From DATCJY01 sp036562565 (lineage in GTDB: Bacteria; Bacteroidota; Bacteroidia; Flavobacteriales_D; Sanyastnellaceae), in NCBI GenBank assembly GCA_036562565.1, contig DATCJY010000010.1, positions 1 through 11,546 of the forward strand: DNA of 11,546 nt, written 5' to 3'. This document shows positions 1 to 5,727 of this stretch, in pieces. The notes beneath the pieces are model-generated. The model was not told the origin of the DNA. It made no database searches and worked only from the letters and a program-made list of their open reading frames with translations. The position numbers and the translations under genes are program-made. Numbering within the stretch: position 1 is the first letter of the stretch; the number at the start of each line of letters is the position of its first letter.

Positions 1-99
1 CGCATTGCTCGCAAAAAATACTTGCCCGAAAAGAAAATTTATCCCACGCGTTTCGATTTATTTCATCATGGCGAAGGAAGTCAACTGAGTCTGTTTTAG
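1..99 (+). CDS. C-terminal fragment of unidentified protein ending in a beta-clamp-binding motif
   Basis: Frame 1 is open from the window edge to TAG at 97-99 and encodes the last 32 residues of a protein whose 5' end lies outside the window. The tail is basic (ARKKYLPEKK) and then ends in GEGSQLSLF. QLSLF matches the consensus pentapeptide QL[S/D]LF with which many bacterial DNA polymerases, mismatch-repair and replication proteins dock onto the beta sliding clamp, and an extreme C-terminal location is typical. The inference is a DNA replication or repair protein such as a Y-family polymerase, but no catalytic domain is visible. Frame 3 is also open across this stretch to about 203 and could be an alternative reading; I favour frame 1 because of the clamp motif. 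Confidence 0.5.
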   Translation, partial: RIARKKYLPEKKIYPTRFDLFHHGEGSQLSLF

Positions 100-217
100 C
101 TGATTTATCAAGGGTTTCAGAAGATGTGATGCGCCTTGTCGTATCTAAAAACAAAATGGTTGCATCTGCAACTATTGCAGAAAGCGGGTGGTTTTTGATG
201 ACATAAAACCAAACGCC

Positions 218-688
218 ATGAAAAAGTTTTTACTCTTTAGCTCTTTGATTATGATGATGGAAGGAATGTTTGCAACACCTTCCCATCCATTCACAACAGA
301 TGAAAACCATCCCGCAGCGGTAGTAGCAGAAGGTGGTTGTTATCTGGTCATGATTTCCATCTCTAGCATCATCACAGGCGATGGCCCACCAACGGGTTTG
401 GCCACGCTCTGGAATGAAGACTTCTCGCAAATCATCGACTCCCAACCGTTGGAATGGACCGAGGAGGCCACCTTCTATCCTTGGAATGTGTGTCTGCCAT
501 CGGGTTGTTACCAACTTACTGTGGAAGGCGATTGCTGCATCGACTACGGTGCCAACTATTTCATCGGTGCCTACTCCGAGGATGCCGATGTAGCCATCTC
601 GTCTTACAACATCATCAACAACACATCAGGCTCCATCTCCTTGAGCGTCAACAGCGATTGCTGGGAGGAACCGCTTTGCTCCACTTAA
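218..688 (+). CDS. N-terminal fragment of a secreted PKD/T9SS protein interrupted by an in-frame stop
   Basis: The 156-residue product starts with a signal peptide (MKKFLLFSSLIMMMEGMFA), which is why ATG 218 is preferred over the in-frame GTG at 188. The mature part (about residues 40-148) is a Cys-containing, beta-rich module with no family I can name. It resembles a second copy in the downstream open frame (both carry a GxGP turn, then a CL...CY.L..EG segment). Translation ends at TAA 686-688. Beyond it the same frame continues immediately with FNFAPGDACG, the usual opening of a PKD domain, and stays open to 1747. I read 218-1747 as one gene with a nonsense mutation or a base error; the fragment has no C-terminal sorting signal of its own. 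The intact product would be an exported cell-surface or secreted protein. Confidence 0.75.
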   Translation: MKKFLLFSSLIMMMEGMFATPSHPFTTDENHPAAVVAEGGCYLVMISISSIITGDGPPTGLATLWNEDFSQIIDSQPLEWTEEATFYPWNVCLPSGCYQLTVEGDCCIDYGANYFIGAYSEDADVAISSYNIINNTSGSISLSVNSDCWEEPLCST

Positions 689-721
689 TTCAATTTCGCC
701 CCGGGTGACGCTTGTGGCAAG

Positions 722-1747
722 GTGGTCTTTGCAACGGAACACTTTGTTGAAGGCACACCATTCATGTGGCACTTCGGTGATGGTGTTTCGATGTTGGGTG
801 GTGCCGTTATCTCACACGTGTATGAGTCACCGGGCTTTTACATCGTGAACTGTGTTTATGTCAATCAGGTTTGCAACGGCTATCAGCTCTCTGAGATGAT
901 CACGGTAGAAGAATGCGAGGAAGCTTGCACGGCATCGTTTGAAGTGCAACCCAACGAAACACCGGGACAGTTTACACTTGTCAATACATCCTCACCAATG
1001 AGCCAAGATGTGGAATGGGTGTGGAGCCTAGGCAATGGCCAACAATCCACCGACACCGATGTGGATGTGACCTACACCTTCAGTGATGAATATGAAGTTT
1101 GCCTTGTGATGTATTCGGATGAGTGCGTTTCAGCTTATTGCCAAGAAATCTTGGTAGAAGGCCTGCAAACCGAGTGTATTCCGGTGGATGCAAGCATCAC
1201 CAGTTATTACACGCAGGGCAGCGGACCGGAAGTCATCCACTGGTTGCTTGCCACCGATGACGGAAATGCGCTGGAGAGCGGACAGCTGCAATTCGATTAC
1301 CTTCCTACCTACAACATCAACCTGTGCTTGATGAACAATTGTTATATCCTGTCATTGGAAGGCTCCAACGTTGCCGGACAATTTGTGGACCTCTCCATCG
1401 AGGCACTGAATGCATCCGCTATTCAACACATTGAAGCGCCCAATGAAAACCTCATGCGCGTGTGCTTCGGTGTCCAAGCGGCTTGTACAATTGGCACGGA
1501 TGAAATGAGCGCATCATCCGCACTGGTGGCCTATCCCAATCCCGCACAGGACGTGCTTTATATCACCGGCAATGAAAAATGGCAACGCCTAGAACTGGTG
1601 GACATGATCGGCCAGCTGGTGTGGAGCACACTGCCCAATGCACCCATCACCCGCTTGGATGTTGCGCATCTGGCAGCTGGTGTCTATATCATCAAGGCCC
1701 AAACTGAACATACCTCATTGACCAAACGCATCGTGATTGAACACTGA
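722..1747 (+). CDS. C-terminal part of the PKD-domain, T9SS type A sorting protein
   Basis: This is the continuation, in the same frame, of the open frame starting at 218. GTG 722 is merely the first possible start after TAA 686-688; it falls inside a PKD domain and has no signal peptide, so independent expression as an exported protein is unlikely. Domains, numbered from 722: rest of PKD 1 (about 1-63, WHFGDG core), PKD 2 (about 70-145, with WSLGNG in the usual WxFGDG position and Y.F...Y.VCL), a second copy of the beta module found in the N-terminal fragment (about 153-252), and a T9SS type A sorting domain (about 265-341, YPNP then LVDMIGQLV, LAAGVYIIKA, and basic KRIVIEH). Frequent cysteines near domain borders suggest disulfides. 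Such proteins are exported by Sec, then secreted or anchored by T9SS; the ligand or activity is unknown. Confidence 0.75.
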   Translation: MVFATEHFVEGTPFMWHFGDGVSMLGGAVISHVYESPGFYIVNCVYVNQVCNGYQLSEMITVEECEEACTASFEVQPNETPGQFTLVNTSSPMSQDVEWVWSLGNGQQSTDTDVDVTYTFSDEYEVCLVMYSDECVSAYCQEILVEGLQTECIPVDASITSYYTQGSGPEVIHWLLATDDGNALESGQLQFDYLPTYNINLCLMNNCYILSLEGSNVAGQFVDLSIEALNASAIQHIEAPNENLMRVCFGVQAACTIGTDEMSASSALVAYPNPAQDVLYITGNEKWQRLELVDMIGQLVWSTLPNAPITRLDVAHLAAGVYIIKAQTEHTSLTKRIVIEH

Positions 1748-1772
1748 TGCTTTTCTTTCATCCCTACCAACA

Positions 1773-1801
1773 AAAAGCGGAGCCGCTATGGCTCCGCTTT
1801 T
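1773..1801. terminator. Bidirectional hairpin terminator between convergent genes
   Basis: A perfect 12-bp stem (AAAAGCGGAGCC, loop GCTAT, GGCTCCGCTTTT) has A-run and T-run borders, so it can act as an intrinsic terminator on either strand. It sits 25 bases after the stop at 1747 and 30 bases beyond the minus-strand stop at 1832, exactly where a shared terminator for two converging genes is expected. Confidence 0.9.
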
Positions 1802-1831
1802 CTTATCTTATGCGTTGAACAAGGTGCGCCA

Positions 1832-3913
1832 TTACAACTTGATGACTTTGTAAATGGCTTGCCCGTTGTCGGTTTTCACTTGAAGGAAATAAAGACCCGT
1901 AGCATAGGCTTGCATATCCACGGATGCGTTGCTGGCATTCAGGGTGTGCGTGCCCACAGTTCTTCCACTGTTGTCCACCACGGTGATTTCTTTTACATAT
2001 TCACCACTGATGGTTACCACATCGTGCGTCACTGTAGGATAAACCTGCACGTTGATGGCTGTTTCCGTCACGCTTCCGCACAACATCACTTCCAGAGCGA
2101 TGGTTGCCGAAGCCGGCAGCTGACACATGCCATCGCCTTGCACGAAATAAGTATAGTAATAAAGACCATCCTCCAGCTGTGAAGCATTGATCGTATTGCC
2201 GCTCACCCCGGGGCCGCTCCAAGTGCCACCTGTAGGTGAACCTCCGCTAAGCTCCACAACACCAACAACATCCTTACAAATCTCATTATAAGGGAAGTCT
2301 ATGGACACTGCAATGGGCGCTGGTTCCCAAACTTCACTGTCGTTGTCGTTGCAATCGGTGTTGTTGTCGGTGTATCCTTCCGGCATTTCACAGGCAATGA
2401 TGGTGGATGAAATATCGCCATAACCATCGCCATCTGCATCTTGATACCAAGTAGCAAAGTTCACCGTGAGGGTGACTTCTTGCGAGGTGGCTTCACCACA
2501 CTCGTTGGTTACCGTCACGCGGTAGGTTGCTCCATCGAGTTCCACAGGTGCATTCACAATACTCAGTGTAGCGGTGGCGGTACCGAAGTAGTTGTCGCCA
2601 TCTGCAAGGGTTTGCCATGCCTCGCCATCCCATACTTCCCATTGGAATTGATAAGGAGCCGTGCCGTTTACTTCAATTGTAAAAGCAGTACTATCTTGAT
2701 AGCACACGGAAGCGTCTTCCGGTTCAAGGGTGATTACCGGCTCTTCGCAGATACCGCCATCTTGTTCCACAAGCAAGCGCCCCATGCCGCCATTACCGCC
2801 TGTTCCGCCTTGTCCCATCACATCACTATAGGCCAAAGCGCCACCGTTACCACCGCGCACATCGAGGCGGGTGGTTTCGTTCGGGTTGTCGTTGGTATAG
2901 GTATATCGGTAAGCGATGTGGATGGTACCGCCTGAGCCAGCGCCACCACCGGAGCCTGCACCGGCAAACCCGGAGCCACCGTTACCTCCATTGCCACCGC
3001 GCGCACTGATGACCGCAGCCTGACCGCACACCACATGCGCAGCCACAATCTGGATGGCACCGCCTCCGGCACCACCGCCACCGCCACTTCCGCCCGGGTT
3101 GTTGGTCATGCCGGTAGCACCGCCACCGCCACCACCTCCGCTGCCACCAAGAATCCAGCGGTCGCCTTCCGGAGTGTTGCCCGGTGAGAAGAAACTCATC
3201 GGTGCTCCTGCTTGCTCAGTAAGGGTCGCATTGCCATAAGTGGTGCCGCCATTGCCGGGCTGCGAACATCCCGAGCCCAAGCCGCCTGCTCCTTGGTTGC
3301 CACCGTTGGAGCCCGCTGTGCCATAACCGCCTCCACCGCCTCCGGTAGAACCGTATTGCGAAGTGGAATAGGACGGACTGTTACAAGGTTGGCCTCCACC
3401 ACTGTTGGCCGAGCCCAATGCGCCTCCCGCTGTCGCGCGGTAGCTGTTGCTTTGGCCACCACCAAGACCGCCATCGGCACCGCCCGCCACACCTGTGCCG
3501 GCTGCACCTTGAAAACTCTGTGGCGCATCAGCCGGTGCATTACCGCCATTGCCGCCATCAGCTTTCAACGCACCCTGATTGGTGAAGGTACCGGTGCAAC
3601 GAATTATGAGCGGTGCACCCGTTCCGGTTACAGTAAGCGTGACGCCCTCATTGATGGTGAAATTGTTGAAGTGATAAGTCCCTGCCGCAATTGTGGTGTT
3701 GGCTACCACAGTCACATTGTTGCCTTCCACTAACACTGCAGCATCACCTGTGTTGAAGGGCGCTGCATTGGATGCCACCTGTCCGGTGCCGTAATCGAAA
3801 AATTGTGCCTGCACGTGCACACACAAACACAGCGCAAACGCTGCCAGCAGCAACTTGCGCATGCCCATTTGAATCGTTGGATACAATGGAGGATTCGGGT
3901 AAAATAATTTCAT
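1832..3913 (-). CDS. Secreted glycine-rich protein with Ig-like, MopE-type metal-binding and T9SS sorting domains
   Basis: The open frame has 693 codons. The signal peptide (MRKLLLAAFALCLCVHVQA) begins at residue 18, so the true start may be ATG 3868 or 3862 rather than 3913; the AT-rich leader before 3913 leaves this open. In order: a beta-rich segment (about 37-118, GTYHFNNFTINEGVTLTV); a glycine-rich region (about 119-387) with GGNGG repeats, G5-G7 runs and interspersed GGAIQIVAAHVV-like strands; an Ig-like domain (about 393-484); a calcium/copper-binding-like motif (YQDADGDGYGD at 490-500, then GYTDNNTDCND) as in MopE-type repeats; a further Ig-like module (about 532-612, GGTWSGPGV); and the T9SS type A sorting domain (about 622-693). 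It is probably a surface adhesin or matrix protein. A weak TAAATTGC (-7-like, minus strand 3946-3939) lies upstream. Specific function is unknown. Confidence 0.88.
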   Translation of the reverse strand: MKLFYPNPPLYPTIQMGMRKLLLAAFALCLCVHVQAQFFDYGTGQVASNAAPFNTGDAAVLVEGNNVTVVANTTIAAGTYHFNNFTINEGVTLTVTGTGAPLIIRCTGTFTNQGALKADGGNGGNAPADAPQSFQGAAGTGVAGGADGGLGGGQSNSYRATAGGALGSANSGGGQPCNSPSYSTSQYGSTGGGGGGYGTAGSNGGNQGAGGLGSGCSQPGNGGTTYGNATLTEQAGAPMSFFSPGNTPEGDRWILGGSGGGGGGGATGMTNNPGGSGGGGGAGGGAIQIVAAHVVCGQAAVISARGGNGGNGGSGFAGAGSGGGAGSGGTIHIAYRYTYTNDNPNETTRLDVRGGNGGALAYSDVMGQGGTGGNGGMGRLLVEQDGGICEEPVITLEPEDASVCYQDSTAFTIEVNGTAPYQFQWEVWDGEAWQTLADGDNYFGTATATLSIVNAPVELDGATYRVTVTNECGEATSQEVTLTVNFATWYQDADGDGYGDISSTIIACEMPEGYTDNNTDCNDNDSEVWEPAPIAVSIDFPYNEICKDVVGVVELSGGSPTGGTWSGPGVSGNTINASQLEDGLYYYTYFVQGDGMCQLPASATIALEVMLCGSVTETAINVQVYPTVTHDVVTISGEYVKEITVVDNSGRTVGTHTLNASNASVDMQAYATGLYFLQVKTDNGQAIYKVIKL

Positions 3914-3989
3914 AAATAGTTTGATATAATTAAAGCCTGCAATTTAAAATAGATTGGTTGGCTGCTTACCCCGCTCCATGATTTCACTA

Positions 3990-4013
3990 GGGGTATCCCC
4001 CGATTTTCATCGG
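3990..4013. other. Two adjacent small hairpins in the divergent intergenic region
   Basis: The stretch between the divergent starts at 3913 and 4226 holds no convincing gene. Within it, GGGGTATCCCC (3990-4000) and CCGAT-TTTC-ATCGG (4000-4013) are perfect short inverted repeats that share one base. Because genes point away on both sides, a terminator is not needed here, so a protein-binding site or structured leader is possible. From about 4015 the sequence becomes clearly AT-rich. Confidence 0.4.
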
Positions 4014-4166
4014 AAGATTTCATTTTTAAACAATGTCAAGACATGCGCATATCTCAGCGTTACAGGAAACTCTAAAACGATGCTCCGAAATTAAGTGGAC
4101 TTTAACGGAAATAAATACGTAACAAAAATTGTTAATGAATGCTAACTTTATCTTAATTCAGAAACA

Positions 4167-4174
4167 TAAGTTTG
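4167..4174 (+). promoter_or_regulatory. Candidate Bacteroidota -7 promoter element
   Basis: TAAGTTTG matches the Bacteroidota -7 consensus TAnnTTTG exactly. It lies about 50 bases before the proposed start at 4226. No good -33 TTTG box is seen at the usual spacing, so this rests on one element. Confidence 0.4.
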
Positions 4175-4225
4175 CAAACACTCTGATTTTTATGCAACTT
4201 ACGAAACAAATAAAAAGATAAATTT

Positions 4226-4948
4226 TTGCGTAAAATATTTAATAATAACAAATTTAATTACTATGGAAAAAAGTATTTAGAATGGAAAAATAACACAGAT
4301 TGTGATATTTCCAACAGAAACAATCCTTATGATGAAGCAGGTAGCCAACATAACGAATTAGTGGCAGAAATTGAATCAATGGGTACACCAGGTATGTCAT
4401 TAGATGAGGTTTTTCGTTTAGTTGACCAAGTAGCTAATGAGCATTATGGTAAAGAACTAATACAGGGCTTTACTTCCAAAGAATTTGCAACTCCAATAAT
4501 AAACTTTGAAACTGAAGTGGAGTATCAGGCATATATTAATAATCTCAAAATCAGCGAAAATCAGAAACAAGATATCTTCAAATTGAATGAGATTATGTTC
4601 AGTTATGACGGTAAGAATCTTTGTGAAATAACTGAGACGATTAAAAACTTTGAAAACGAACTTCTTACTAGATATAAGCCGGATGAAATAGAAAATGTTT
4701 TGATTTCATCTTCTGTAGGTAGATATGCGTTGGCTTATTGGGACAATAGAATGAAGGAAGATTCTACATCAATGCAAAGAAGAGGATTTTGGAAGAAATT
4801 TTTTACGGCAGTGGCTGATGCTATCGGCGGAGCGGCAGGAGCTGTTGCTGGTTCAGCGACAGTAGTTGGAGGTATTGGAGGCGGTGTAGTTGGAGCAATT
4901 GGCGCCAGCACAGGTTTTGCGAAGGTTTGGGATATTTTTGCTGAATAA
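4226..4948 (+). CDS. Uncharacterised protein with Gly/Ala-rich hydrophobic C-terminus (possible exported pore or bacteriocin-like)
   Basis: I cannot assign a function. The 240-residue frame opens with TTG 4226; stop TAA 4211 excludes upstream ATG starts in frame. Residues 1-32 are basic and Asn-rich with no classical signal peptide. NPYDEAGSQHN (33-43) resembles a motif (N.YD..G..HN) I associate, from memory only, with poorly described Bacteroidota proteins. Residues 44-160 are polar and probably helical. A short VGRYALAYW segment (164-172) and a basic linker (MQRRGFWKKFF, 183-193) precede a hydrophobic Gly/Ala region (about 194-230) with repeated GxxxG-type spacing, ending WDIFAE. Gly-zipper tails of this kind occur in membrane-inserting peptides, so a pore-forming or bacteriocin-like role is a hypothesis only. 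The gene is AT-rich, unlike the flanking genes, and lies 18 bases before another unknown gene, suggesting a transferred two-gene unit. Confidence 0.7.
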   Translation: MRKIFNNNKFNYYGKKYLEWKNNTDCDISNRNNPYDEAGSQHNELVAEIESMGTPGMSLDEVFRLVDQVANEHYGKELIQGFTSKEFATPIINFETEVEYQAYINNLKISENQKQDIFKLNEIMFSYDGKNLCEITETIKNFENELLTRYKPDEIENVLISSSVGRYALAYWDNRMKEDSTSMQRRGFWKKFFTAVADAIGGAAGAVAGSATVVGGIGGGVVGAIGASTGFAKVWDIFAE

Positions 4949-4966
4949 TTCATAAAAAATAATAGT

Positions 4967-5506
4967 ATGAAATCTTATTTAGCATTTATCTTATTATTTT
5001 TTGTATTCAAATCATCTTATGCGCAAACCAAAGATGATTTGAATACAATTAGTACCGGAAAATGGATGTATGATTTAAATCCGAGTCCTTTTGTAACATT
5101 ATATAAAATGAATTATTTTATTGATGATTCAGGTAATAAAAAAACTATTGAACAGGTTTTAAAAGATGAGGATATTAATATAGACTCGCTTCCATTTGCA
5201 CAAATTGACTTTAACGACAATTTGTATCTTGTGACGAAAAAATCAAAAAACAACACGCTTCGTTTCTTTAAGATTATAAAAGAAACTCCAGATTATTTCA
5301 TTCTTTGTAATCAAGAATCGGAAATGTGCGACTGCAAGTCAGGTACCTTTTTTTATCTTAAATCTCAACATAAATTACAACGTATCCAGAGGGCATTTAG
5401 TTTCTCATTAAAAAGAGATTTAATTTCAAGATTGAAAGATAATAATATCCCAGTTCCAATAAACCACGACAATAAAAACTTCTGCGAGATATTGAAAGAA
5501 TTATAA
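4967..5506 (+). CDS. Uncharacterised exported protein, partner of the upstream gene
   Basis: This encodes 179 residues. ATG 4967 is chosen because it opens a clear signal peptide (MKSYLAFILLFFVFKSSYAQ, probable cleavage after Ala19 or Gln20); no lipobox cysteine is present. The mature part of about 160 residues is lysine- and asparagine-rich with mixed beta character (FAQIDFNDNLYLVTKK, LRFFKIIKETPDYFILC) and four cysteines (114, 121, 123, 173); the CDCKSG cluster at 121-126 could form disulfides or bind metal. I recognise no family and see no T9SS sorting domain, so a periplasmic location is likely. It follows the 4226-4948 gene by 18 bases in the same strongly AT-rich composition, so the two are probably co-transcribed. 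If the first protein is toxic, this one could be an immunity or accessory factor; that is inference from context only. Confidence 0.72.
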   Translation: MKSYLAFILLFFVFKSSYAQTKDDLNTISTGKWMYDLNPSPFVTLYKMNYFIDDSGNKKTIEQVLKDEDINIDSLPFAQIDFNDNLYLVTKKSKNNTLRFFKIIKETPDYFILCNQESEMCDCKSGTFFYLKSQHKLQRIQRAFSFSLKRDLISRLKDNNIPVPINHDNKNFCEILKEL

Positions 5507-5564
5507 TACTCCTTACTGTTTTCTACTACTTTTGGATTGCTTATATAAGAGCTTCCTGTAACAA

Positions 5565-5674
5565 GGTATTGCCAAAAGCGGGGCTGAACGGCTTCGATTG
5601 GGCATTTGTGCAAGGTTCAACAGCAGTAATTCTATTGAACTTTTGTGCTAAAAATCCCCGCCTTCGGCAATACC
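5565..5674. repeat. ~110-bp imperfect palindrome after the accessory gene pair
   Basis: The outer arms are GGTATTGCCAAAAGCGGGG (5565-5583) and CCCCGCCTTCGGCAATACC (5656-5674), complementary at 17 of 19 positions; read on the minus strand both mismatches become G-U wobbles. A nested stem pairs AAGGTTCAA (5612-5620) with TTGAACTTT (5635-5643), leaving a 14-base loop, and GCATTTGTGC (5602-5611) can form a small side hairpin. The element sits 58 bases after the stop at 5506, at the border where AT-rich sequence gives way to the conserved genes. Size and position resemble recombination sites of cassette systems or a dispersed genomic repeat; a structured RNA or terminator is the alternative. Confidence 0.6.
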
Positions 5675-5690
5675 CAAAACGTTTTCATAG

Positions 5691-5698
5691 TAGGTTTG
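5691..5698 (+). promoter_or_regulatory. Candidate pepA -7 promoter element
   Basis: TAGGTTTG matches the Bacteroidota -7 consensus TAnnTTTG and lies 29 bases before the pepA start, giving a leader of roughly 20-25 bases. It falls just outside the palindrome ending at 5674. The -33 box is not clear. Confidence 0.45.
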
Positions 5699-5727
5699 GC
5701 CATTCAAATTATCTAACACAATAGACT

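Noticed and set aside
162..178. GTTGCA-TC-TGCAAC inverted repeat near 159-172 as terminator of the first gene
   Set aside because: The loop is only two bases and there is no T tract.
230..514. 94-codon minus-strand frame over the first secreted-protein fragment
   Set aside because: Shadow of a plus-strand frame with a signal peptide and a recognisable domain pattern.
3054..3239. Proline-rich open frame antisense to the glycine-rich gene
   Set aside because: Poly-Pro is simply the reverse reading of glycine codons; no start context or domain.
3200..3600. GCC/ACC-rich tandem-like repeats that could be a DNA repeat or CRISPR
   Set aside because: No constant repeat unit or spacing; the pattern follows glycine codons in the coding strand.
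5556..5687. True integron attC site
   Set aside because: AAC and GTT flank the palindrome, but CTGTAAC and GTTTTCA do not fit RYYYAAC and GTTRRRY, and no integrase is in the window; kept only as an analogy.
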